From Deltaproteobacteria bacterium (GTDB taxonomy: Bacteria; Desulfobacterota; Binatia; UBA12015): a stretch of DNA of 6,747 bases. Both the position numbers and the translations under genes were made by a program. The notes beneath the pieces were generated by a model that saw only the letters and a list, made by a program, of their open reading frames with translations, was not told the DNA's origin and ran no database searches. Positions within the stretch are counted from its first letter, which is position 1; each line of letters opens with the position of its first letter. Shown piece by piece: positions 1 to 5,606 of this stretch. The stretch is from positions 1-6,747 of the forward strand of contig DLYX01000128.1 of assembly GCA_003447545.1 (NCBI GenBank). The letters run 5' to 3'.

Positions 1-268
1 CATCCGCATTATCGATCGTTGCCCGAGTGATCGGCGACAAGGCATTATGAAATTGGGGCTGCTGGGGATCACTATGAAAGGCTCTCTCGATTGCCGCATG
101 CAGATAACCCATCAAATAGCGGTAGCCCTCCGCGAGCATGCGGTCCGAGGCCGGCGCCGGCATTCGATCGGGAACATCGAGACAATCGCGCGCCTCCCCG
201 AGACTCGCCATCATATCGTCCCAGGCGGCCTGTAACTCGGATGTGGCTTCTTCGGGGCTTCGTCTCAT
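1..268 (-). CDS. DUF1214-like protein, N-terminal 89 residues (cut by window start)
   Basis: This is the 5' part of a minus-strand gene that continues past base 1, so only 89 residues are visible. The start at 268 is well supported: a clear AAGGAG lies at 274-279, five bases upstream of the ATG. The visible protein has a helical, acidic N-terminus, then a segment around residues 48-66 (RMLAEGYRYLMGYLHAAIER) and a segment ending at ITRATIDNAD. From memory, an 'LAEGYRYL ... DNPD' pattern opens many bacterial proteins that carry a C-terminal DUF1214 domain and have no firmly assigned function. The DUF1214 domain itself would lie outside the window, so the family call is by N-terminal resemblance only. 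The gene follows the SDR gene on the same strand after 156 bases and may have its own promoter. Confidence 0.6.
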   Translation of the reverse strand, partial: MRRSPEEATSELQAAWDDMMASLGEARDCLDVPDRMPAPASDRMLAEGYRYLMGYLHAAIERAFHSDPQQPQFHNALSPITRATIDNAD

Positions 269-273
269 TTGGG

Positions 274-279
274 CTCCTT
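274..279 (-). promoter_or_regulatory. Ribosome binding site AAGGAG of the DUF1214-like gene
   Basis: Read on the minus strand, AAGGAG is followed by five bases and then ATG at 268. It is one of the best Shine-Dalgarno matches in the window and fixes the start of this gene against longer in-frame or overlapping alternatives. Confidence 0.75.
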
Positions 280-295
280 GACCGGCGACACAACG

Positions 296-310
296 CCCTG
301 AGAATCAGGG
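296..310. repeat. Perfect inverted repeat CCCTGA-GAA-TCAGGG
   Basis: Two 6-base arms match perfectly around a 3-base centre, in the 156-base gap between the SDR stop (425) and the DUF1214-like start (268). No T-run follows on either strand, so it is not a standard intrinsic terminator. It lies about 28 bases upstream of the downstream gene's start, which would also suit a repressor operator or an mRNA hairpin in the leader. The gap otherwise holds only a short ACCGC-AA-GCGGT palindrome (350-361) and no promoter I would defend. Confidence 0.4.
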
Positions 311-424
311 GGTCTGGCGCCAGGTGCTCGACGCCATAGCATCACCTCCACCGCAAGCGGTCTAGCGCCGCACTGGACGCTCCAGAAAGCCGACCGAACC
401 ACCATATCAGAGGAGAACTCGGTG

Positions 425-1318
425 TTACTCTCCAGATGCTGGCGCCGGCCGATGGTATTTCTTTCCGTCCCAACCGGGCCATAACTCCAGCTCGGCACAG
501 ACACGATGGCTATGGATCGTACTTCCCGAGCGCGCCGCGGCCTCGGGCGCCGTCGCCAGCCAGACTATGACCGCCGCAGTCACTTCCGGCGGCGCTCCGT
601 CCCAGACCGCATCCAGATCTGTTTTGGCCCCGCGCAGGGCGCGCATCGTATCGGTCGGCGTATAACCGGGGTCGATATTGAAGGCTCGAATCCCGTCGGC
701 AGCATGCTCGTGGTGCAGAATCGGCACCATCCGATGCAACGCACTCTTGGAAGCGGCGTAGGCATAGCCCCAACCACCCTGCCCGACCGGTCCGGGCGGA
801 TCGGCGTGCCCCGACCGCGAAGTCATATTGATGACGGTCCCACCGCCGGCCCGCAACATTCCGGGCAGAAGTTTCCGCATCAACTCCAAAGGCGCCACGC
901 AATTGCCTTCGAGTAATTTTCGGAACTCCCGCACAGGAATATCCTCGAGGCGGTCCATTCTGCCTGCCCCCTGATAGATCGCATTATTGACCAGAATATC
1001 TACCGGCCCCCAGATTTCCGCGACCCGCTCGGCGGCCTGCTCCACCTGCGCCAGGTCCAGCAGGTCCATCGGAATCTCGAGGACCTCGCCTCCAAGTGCC
1101 TGAATCTCCGCGGCCGTCGTCTCCAGGCTTCCCGCAACCGGGACCTCTTTCGGCCGCACAGACGAGGAACCCGAGACCCGCCCCTGGCCTTCCAGCCGAG
1201 TCCTCGCCGTGATGGCTACAGCAAAGCCGGCCGACGCCAAAGCCAGCGCTGAAGCCTTGCCGATACCTCGGCTTGCACCAGTGACCATCGCAATTCGTCG
1301 TTTCATACGATTTCTCAT
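425..1318 (-). CDS. Short-chain dehydrogenase/reductase (classical SDR)
   Basis: This is a 297-residue NAD(P)-dependent oxidoreductase, probably acting on an alcohol/ketone pair; the substrate is unknown. Seen directly, with numbering from the ATG at 1318: the Rossmann glycine motif TGASRGIG at 13-20; LVNNAI at 109-114, where NNAG usually stands; Asn139; Ser167; and Y187-A-A-S-K191, giving a full Asn-Ser-Tyr-Lys set. A roughly 25-residue insert follows the second strand and runs into GSLETTAAEIQALGG, a pattern I recall from one SDR subgroup. The C-terminus ends in HSHRVCAELELWPGW, a tail known in that subgroup, not the common VDGG ending. The start at 1318 is chosen for an AGGG at 1325-1328 with six bases spacing; ATG at 1306 (293 residues) is a near-equal alternative. 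An in-frame extension to 1447 would overlap the P450 and is rejected. The gene is divergent from the P450, suggesting joint control and a linked reaction. Confidence 0.93.
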   Translation of the reverse strand: MRNRMKRRIAMVTGASRGIGKASALALASAGFAVAITARTRLEGQGRVSGSSSVRPKEVPVAGSLETTAAEIQALGGEVLEIPMDLLDLAQVEQAAERVAEIWGPVDILVNNAIYQGAGRMDRLEDIPVREFRKLLEGNCVAPLELMRKLLPGMLRAGGGTVINMTSRSGHADPPGPVGQGGWGYAYAASKSALHRMVPILHHEHAADGIRAFNIDPGYTPTDTMRALRGAKTDLDAVWDGAPPEVTAAVIVWLATAPEAAARSGSTIHSHRVCAELELWPGWDGKKYHRPAPASGE

Positions 1319-1363
1319 GAATCGCCCTAGGCGGACGACTCCATCGGATGATACCGAAATTCC
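1319..1363. promoter_or_regulatory. Short divergent intergenic region, SDR / P450
   Basis: Only 45 bases separate the two chosen starts, so any two divergent promoters must overlap each other or reach into the coding regions. A small inverted repeat, CGCC-CTA-GGCG, lies at 1323-1333; its left arm covers the SDR's AGGG ribosome site, so binding there could affect both genes. The arms are only 4 bases and may be chance. No convincing -35/-10 pair is visible. The P450 lacks a clear Shine-Dalgarno, and its frame is closed by a TGA at 1349-1351, so its start cannot lie much further upstream. Confidence 0.35.
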
Positions 1364-2605
1364 ATGGCGAGCGAGAACGAATCGAGAAAAATTCCTTTGG
1401 GGCTGCGGCTGACACCTTTCGACGAAGAATTTCGCCGGGACCCGCACCCGCGCCTGAAGGATCTGCGTGAGCTATGCCCGGTCCATCGCGACTCCGAATT
1501 TAATCAGGTGGTCATCTCGAGTGAAGAGTCCGCGCGCGAGATTATCCGCGACCACAGCCTCGGAGTCGACCCACGCAAAGCCAACCCCGAAGATAGCGTC
1601 CAGCAATTTCGTCCTCCGGATGATTCCGAGCCTTCGATGCTCTTTCTCGATGATCCCGACCACCAGCGACTTCGCAAGCTGGTGGCGCCCTCCTTTGCCC
1701 CGAGAAAAGTCGAGGCAAAACGTCCGATGATCCGCGAAATCGCCAAAACGCTCGTGGCCGCGATTCAACCCGACCACAAGGGAGAATTCGATTTGATCGA
1801 TGCGCTCGCCGGACCATTGCCGGCGGTCGCGATCGCCAAGATTCTGGGCATCGACCCGGCGCTACAAAATCAGTTCAAGGAATGGTCCGAGACGGCGTCC
1901 GCCGCTTTCTTCACAGGGGCGCTCGACCCGAGCCTGCAAGAACCTGGGGCGGCGGCCGTCGAAAGCCTGCGCGAGCTTTTCGCTCAGGAGATCGAACACC
2001 GCCAGGGTGGAGGCACCGACGACCTGATCGGACAGATGGTCCATGCCCAGGAAGACGGCGACCGCTTTACCAAAGAGGAAATTCTGACGATGTGTAATCT
2101 CTTGCTGGTCGCCGGCAATGTCACCACCTCCGACCTGATCGGCAATGGCGTACGCATACTTCTGCAACACCCTCAGCAACTGGCCGTGGTTCAGGAAAAC
2201 CCCGAACTGCTGCCCAACGCCGTCGAGGAGATGCTCCGCTTCGACCCTCCCGTCACCGTGACCGGTCGAATCACGCCCGAGGTGATGGACATCAAGGGTG
2301 TTGAGGTCGGTGCCCGTGAGTCGATGACCGTGATGCTGTCGGCGGCCAACCGAGACCCCGCCGTCCATCGCGAGCCCGAGAAATTCCTGGTCGACCGCGA
2401 CGATCCCCAGCATCTCTCGTTCGGCGGCGGCGCGCATTTCTGTGTCGGCTCCCACCTTGCCCGAATTGAGGCACAGGAGGCCATTGGTGCCCTGCTCGCG
2501 AGATTCCCGCGACTCGAACTGGTCTCGGGGAGCGAAGAATGGAAACAAGTTCCCGGATTTCGAGGCATGGCGAAGGTGCTTCTGCGCAGTCCCGACGATA
2601 CCTGA
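1364..2605 (+). CDS. Bacterial cytochrome P450
   Basis: This is a soluble 413-residue haem monooxygenase with no membrane anchor, of normal length for bacterial P450s that take electrons from a ferredoxin. In order: the C-helix H100-x3-R104 (DDPDHQRLRKL), which binds haem propionates; the I-helix A250-G-N-V-T-T255; the K-helix E289-M-L-R292 (ExxR); and the haem loop F353-GGGAHFCVG362, with Cys360 as the axial thiolate. The I-helix motif is unusual: the acid that normally precedes the conserved Thr is Val253, and the residue before it is Asn252. The Thr itself is kept. I recall NVTT-type helices in some bacterial P450 groups, so this may be a subfamily trait and not a defect. No ferredoxin or reductase gene lies in the window. 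It is divergent from the SDR, which could oxidise the hydroxyl it installs, and convergent with the acyl-CoA dehydrogenase. The ATG at 1364 is the first start after an in-frame stop at 1349; its ribosome site is weak. Confidence 0.96.
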   Translation: MASENESRKIPLGLRLTPFDEEFRRDPHPRLKDLRELCPVHRDSEFNQVVISSEESAREIIRDHSLGVDPRKANPEDSVQQFRPPDDSEPSMLFLDDPDHQRLRKLVAPSFAPRKVEAKRPMIREIAKTLVAAIQPDHKGEFDLIDALAGPLPAVAIAKILGIDPALQNQFKEWSETASAAFFTGALDPSLQEPGAAAVESLRELFAQEIEHRQGGGTDDLIGQMVHAQEDGDRFTKEEILTMCNLLLVAGNVTTSDLIGNGVRILLQHPQQLAVVQENPELLPNAVEEMLRFDPPVTVTGRITPEVMDIKGVEVGARESMTVMLSAANRDPAVHREPEKFLVDRDDPQHLSFGGGAHFCVGSHLARIEAQEAIGALLARFPRLELVSGSEEWKQVPGFRGMAKVLLRSPDDT

Positions 2606-2677
2606 GGGGGCTTCTCGACCTCTTGGCCCCGCGGCCGTCACCACCCAACCGAAGTCCGGCGAACCTCGCGTAAACGA
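2606..2677. other. Convergent gap between P450 and acyl-CoA dehydrogenase
   Basis: These 72 bases separate the two converging stop codons. The only structure seen is a short GC palindrome, GGCC-CCGC-GGCC, at 2625-2636. It has a 4-base stem and no T-run on either side, so I do not call a terminator. Termination here is either factor-dependent or bidirectional through a signal I cannot recognise. Confidence 0.4.
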
Positions 2678-3853
2678 TCAGAAGTTTCGTGGCAGACCGA
2701 GACCGCGAGTCGCGATGATATTTTTCTGGATCTCGCTGGCACCGCCACCGATGGTATCCACGACCGTATAGCGGTAGCTCCGCTCGAACCGGCCGTCGAT
2801 CGGAGCCTCGTCTGAGTCGGGGCGCAGAACCGCGTCCGGGCCCATCATGTCCAAGGCCGCATTTGCGGCTCGCTGACCGCTCTCGTTCATGAAGAGCTTG
2901 TAGTAGGATGCCTCCACCGTCGGAATAGCATCCCGCAAAGCCTTGGACACCACCAACCGCTGGAGATTCCTCGAGACCTGTAGTTCCGTCGCGATTTGCG
3001 CGACCCGCCGGCGAACTTCGTTATCTTCCTGAAGGGGTTTGCCATCCCGCGTCGACGTTCGCGCCCAATCAACGATCGCCTCGACCTTCTTCTCCAGAAC
3101 CCCAATCGGCATCATGGTGAAGCGTTCGAGATCAAGTGCCTCACAGACGTAAATGAAGCCCTGTCCCACCTCGCCGACAACATGGTCGTCGGGCACGAAG
3201 ACGTCATCAAAAAAAACTGCGTTCGTACGCTCGTCGCCGATCGTATCAATGGGGTCGATCTTGAGGTTGGGATGATCCATCGGGATCAGAAACAACGTGA
3301 TGCCGCGATGCTTGTTGTCGGGATCCGTGCGCGCCCCTACCCAATACCAGTCTGCAAAATGTGCCGATGTCGTCCAGGTCTTCTGGCCGTTGAGCATCCA
3401 GCCATCGCCGACCTTGTCCGCTTTCAGCTGCATGCTTGCGGCGTCGGAGCCGGCGCCGGGCTCGCTGTAGCCGATGGCGAACTCAACCTCGCCGCGCATG
3501 ATCTTGGGGAGGAATTTATTCTTCAAAAACTCGGAGCCATGGCGAATCAGGGTCTTGCCGACCTTGCCGACCGATTTCCCGGGCTGCGGTGCACCAAACC
3601 GAGCAAGCATCTCGCAGAGAATGAAATCATAGATTCCCGACCGCGCCTGCCCGCCATATTCCTTGGGCCAGGACATGCCGAGCCAACCGTTTTCCCCCAA
3701 CTGCTGGATAAAGCGGCGTTTCGCAGGCGTGTCGACGGTTTGTGATAACTGCTCGCCTTGGGGATCGAAAATCTCCGGGGAAGCCACACTTTCCAAAAAC
3801 GTGCGGACTTCATCCTTAAACTTCAGCTCTTCGGGACCGAGATCAAAATCCAT
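2678..3853 (-). CDS. Acyl-CoA dehydrogenase (FadE-type, IVD-like active site)
   Basis: This is a 391-residue flavoenzyme that would introduce an alpha,beta double bond into an acyl-CoA. It shows the three-part family layout: N-terminal helices (about 1-120), a middle beta domain with the FAD/substrate motif FAIGYSEPGAGSD at 125-137 and GQKTWTTSA at 156-164, and a C-terminal helical domain ending GGGASEIQKNIIATRGLGLPR. At the medium-chain enzyme's catalytic Glu position (YEGTSQIQ) this protein has Gly370. A Glu is instead present in LDLER at 240-244 (Glu243), the place used by isovaleryl- and long-chain acyl-CoA dehydrogenases. It is therefore probably active, with the base on the other helix. 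Chain specificity is unknown; branched or ring-bearing acyl groups are possible. The start at 3853 has AGGA at 3862-3865, eight bases upstream, and gives the usual MDF-type N-terminus. It is last in the minus-strand run, 120 bases after the SPFH gene. Some steroid-type FadE enzymes pair with a second subunit; none is adjacent. Confidence 0.95.
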   Translation of the reverse strand: MDFDLGPEELKFKDEVRTFLESVASPEIFDPQGEQLSQTVDTPAKRRFIQQLGENGWLGMSWPKEYGGQARSGIYDFILCEMLARFGAPQPGKSVGKVGKTLIRHGSEFLKNKFLPKIMRGEVEFAIGYSEPGAGSDAASMQLKADKVGDGWMLNGQKTWTTSAHFADWYWVGARTDPDNKHRGITLFLIPMDHPNLKIDPIDTIGDERTNAVFFDDVFVPDDHVVGEVGQGFIYVCEALDLERFTMMPIGVLEKKVEAIVDWARTSTRDGKPLQEDNEVRRRVAQIATELQVSRNLQRLVVSKALRDAIPTVEASYYKLFMNESGQRAANAALDMMGPDAVLRPDSDEAPIDGRFERSYRYTVVDTIGGGASEIQKNIIATRGLGLPRNF

Positions 3854-3973
3854 GGGCAAAATCCTATCAGCACCCTGAGCGGAGTGCACGAAAGAATCTC
3901 GGCGCAAAATCCCCGGCGCACGGCCAGGGCCGCGAGCCTGCCAGAGCCCGCGGCGCCGACATTCCTCCGATGA
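3854..3973. other. Gap between SPFH gene and acyl-CoA dehydrogenase gene
   Basis: These 120 bases lie between the SPFH stop and the dehydrogenase start. On the minus strand there is a weak hairpin with CCGCG/CGCGG arms (3930-3934 and 3949-3953) enclosing a repeated GGCTC, with no T-run after it. A GGAGG stands just after the SPFH stop and opens a possible 31-codon frame (3962 down to 3867). The spacing to its ATG is one base, so I do not annotate it as a gene. A separate promoter for the dehydrogenase could fit here but none is clear. Confidence 0.35.
3862..3865 (-). promoter_or_regulatory. Ribosome binding site AGGA of the acyl-CoA dehydrogenase gene
   Basis: On the minus strand AGGA lies eight bases before the ATG at 3853. 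It supports this start over an in-frame extension to 3907, which would add residues unlike the family. Confidence 0.5.
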
Positions 3974-4861
3974 CTATTTCTCCTCGCCGAGGTGCATCAA
4001 GGGTAGCGGTGTCGGACTGTCGGAATTCAGGAAATAAACCTTCGCAGCAGGATCCTTGGAAATCGCCTCAAGCGCCTGCAATGCCTGCAACTTCACATAG
4101 TTCGGATTATCACCGATCGCTTCATTGATACTGGCAATCTCATACGCCCGGGCATCGGCCAGAACTCGCCGCATGGCAGCTTCCTCTTCGGCCGCGCCTC
4201 TTTCGGCCTGGGCTGCGGCGATCTTCTGTTGCTGCTCGGTTCGGAACCTTTCGAGCTCCGCTTTTTGTTTTTCGACTTCCTGTTCCCGTTCCTTTTTCTC
4301 CTCGATCGCCTTGGCGATGAACGGCGGCAGCGAAATATCACGGATCAGGACCGCATCTACCTGCACACCCTTGGGGGTCAGGTACTCCTGCATGCCTAAA
4401 AGGATAGCGGCCTGCAGTTTTTCCTGGGTCTCCTCGAGGAAGAAATCTTCTGCTCGGCGCACGGTCTTGCCCTGCTCCCGGATCAACGAGCGAAGCTTCG
4501 GAACAAGTTGCACTCGAAGCACATCCGTCAAGGTCCCGGTCTCCCTCAAAATCCGAGGGGTATCTTCGCGGATGATATTATACTGCACGCTCACATCGAC
4601 CTGCGTCTGGAGCTGATCCTGACTGGGGACCTGAGCCTTCTCGAGGTGTGTCTTTTCGCGCACATCATAGGAGCGGAAATCGTAGAGAGGATTCACAGGA
4701 ATATGCAGCCCGGCCTCATAAGGATCATCAAGGACATCGCCGAAAAGCGTTGCCACAGCCACGTGTCCCGGCGGGACGCTCTCATAGAACCGACTTCCCA
4801 CCAAAACCAGAACGATCATCACGATGGGCACTGCCAAACCTGCAAAAGTACTTTTGTTCAT
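3974..4861 (-). CDS. SPFH / prohibitin-family membrane-anchored protein
   Basis: This is a 295-residue protein of the band-7 (stomatin, prohibitin, flotillin, HflC/K) superfamily. These proteins form ring or cage oligomers at membranes and are known to influence proteases and lipid domains. Visible parts: an N-terminal hydrophobic segment at about 7-22 (GLAVPIVMIVLVLVGS), probably a signal anchor with no cleavage site; the SPFH domain from ESVPPGHVAV (27-36) to IRDISLPPFIAKAI (173-186); then a long charged coiled coil at about 186-245, rich in Glu, Lys, Gln and Ala; and a C-terminal tail ending FLNSDSPTPLPLMHLGEEK, typical of prohibitin-like bacterial members. The start at 4861 is chosen because a purine-rich AGGGGGAG lies just before it (4864-4871). 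An in-frame ATG at 4876 would place that site inside the gene. It lies 73 bases after the COQ4-like gene on the same strand. No NfeD-type or protease partner is adjacent, so its role here is unclear. Confidence 0.93.
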   Translation of the reverse strand: MNKSTFAGLAVPIVMIVLVLVGSRFYESVPPGHVAVATLFGDVLDDPYEAGLHIPVNPLYDFRSYDVREKTHLEKAQVPSQDQLQTQVDVSVQYNIIREDTPRILRETGTLTDVLRVQLVPKLRSLIREQGKTVRRAEDFFLEETQEKLQAAILLGMQEYLTPKGVQVDAVLIRDISLPPFIAKAIEEKKEREQEVEKQKAELERFRTEQQQKIAAAQAERGAAEEEAAMRRVLADARAYEIASINEAIGDNPNYVKLQALQALEAISKDPAAKVYFLNSDSPTPLPLMHLGEEK

Positions 4862-4863
4862 AT

Positions 4864-4871
4864 CTCCCCCT
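4864..4871 (-). promoter_or_regulatory. Ribosome binding site AGGGGGAG of the SPFH gene
   Basis: This purine-rich stretch on the minus strand ends two bases before the ATG at 4861; its AGGGGG core is four bases away. It decides between the ATG at 4861 and the upstream in-frame ATG at 4876 in favour of 4861. Confidence 0.6.
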
Positions 4872-4934
4872 GTCATAATCCATGCCGCAGGACCAACCCC
4901 GCCCTTCCAAACCGCCCCAAACGGGCCTGACCGC

Positions 4935-5606
4935 TCAGTCCAGCTGGAACTTCTGGCGCAGTTCGAGGAGCGAGTCCCCCCAATGGTCTTCCCATTGTAC
5001 TCCCAGAAGACACTTCGCGCGACGGCCCAGCGCCCAACCTTCGGTGATCGCATCCATCACGGGCGGCAGCAGTTCCGGCTGATAGAGGACCATCTGCAAA
5101 GGCCGGCTGGCAATGATCATTGCGGGATAGGGTGCCGGCGTTTGCGCTACCGTAAAACTAACCACCCGAACCTCGCCGAGCGGCGTTGTATCGAACCCTG
5201 TGAGTACGTGAAAAAGGTCGTGCAGCTGGAAGCCTCTCTCGGCAAGATGCCCAACGTCTTCGCCACGCGCTCGATGGGCCGGAATGAAGGCGGATTCGCG
5301 CAGCAGGTTGGCATCGAGCTCGTTATCGTCCAGATAATGGGCAAAGGTTCGGCCCAGAGTTCCCTCCGGCAGATTACGGAGCGCCTCGACATCCGGCGAA
5401 GGGCTCAAATACCGGTCCGCAAGCATCTGCTCGGCAGCCGGATTATTGCGAGCCAGCGCATCGAATCCGTTCAAGGCATCCGGGTCGCCGTGTTCCATAT
5501 AGTCCAGAGCGAGCGGAACCGAGGCTCTTGGGTCCCAACTTTTCAGGGACCGTAAAAGGCTTTCTATCAGTTCGGGCGCGAGATCCGGCGACTCCGGTGC
5601 ACTCAT
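4935..5606 (-). CDS. COQ4-like protein with intact HDxxHx11E metal motif
   Basis: This is a 223-residue, apparently soluble protein. Around residues 86-150 it matches the COQ4 family pattern: RTFAHYLDDNELD, then QLHDLFHVLTGFDTTPLGE. The signature HDxxHx11E is complete as H129, D130, H133 and E145, which in COQ4 form a metal site. Mitochondrial COQ4 acts in ubiquinone synthesis, where it has been linked to replacement of the ring C1 carboxylate. Whether this bacterial relative does the same is unknown. The N-terminal 65 residues and the C-terminal half beyond about 165 are less familiar to me; the length is close to COQ4 domains. No other ubiquinone gene is in the window. Its ATG at 5606 overlaps the upstream amidohydrolase stop as ATGA, and its own ribosome site is weak (GGTGG at most), so translation is probably coupled. 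The partner suggests a job in catabolism or in modifying an amidated or prenylated compound; that is inference. Confidence 0.85.
   Translation of the reverse strand: MSAPESPDLAPELIESLLRSLKSWDPRASVPLALDYMEHGDPDALNGFDALARNNPAAEQMLADRYLSPSPDVEALRNLPEGTLGRTFAHYLDDNELDANLLRESAFIPAHRARGEDVGHLAERGFQLHDLFHVLTGFDTTPLGEVRVVSFTVAQTPAPYPAMIIASRPLQMVLYQPELLPPVMDAITEGWALGRRAKCLLGVQWEDHWGDSLLELRQKFQLD
5603..5606 (-). promoter_or_regulatory. ATGA stop-start overlap (translational coupling)
   Basis: The TGA of the amidohydrolase (5605-5603) and the ATG of the COQ4-like gene (5606-5604) share bases. No strong Shine-Dalgarno precedes the second gene, so ribosomes finishing the first probably restart here, tying the two products in amount. 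Confidence 0.8.

Noticed and set aside
265..504. 79-codon minus-strand frame overlapping the SDR end, with an ATGA junction to the DUF1214-like gene
   Set aside because: The ATGA contact is tempting, but the frame overlaps the SDR by 80 bases, its inner ATG at 405 has no ribosome site, and the residues look like random GC-rich sequence. The DUF1214-like gene has its own strong AAGGAG.
1319..1447. N-terminal extension of the SDR back to an upstream start at 1447
   Set aside because: It would overlap the first 84 bases of the P450 on the opposite strand, and the extra residues come before the normal SDR first strand. ATG at 1318 (or 1306) fits the family.
2625..2636. GGCC-CCGC-GGCC as a terminator between the converging P450 and dehydrogenase genes
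   Set aside because: The stem is only four bases and there is no T-run on either strand.
1862..2644. 260-codon open frame antisense to the P450
   Set aside because: It lies wholly opposite conserved P450 motifs, shows no recognisable domain, and is the kind of long antisense frame that GC-rich codon bias produces.
2996..3745. 249-codon plus-strand frame opposite the acyl-CoA dehydrogenase
   Set aside because: The opposite strand encodes a complete enzyme with its motifs; this frame has no family resemblance I can see.
3930..3953. CCGCG/CGCGG hairpin after the SPFH gene as a terminator
   Set aside because: It has a five-base stem with a 14-base loop and no following T-run; such pairings are common by chance in GC-rich spacers.
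4824..5555. 243-codon plus-strand frame opposite the COQ4-like gene and the start of the SPFH gene
   Set aside because: It crosses two well-supported minus-strand genes and has no recognisable domain.
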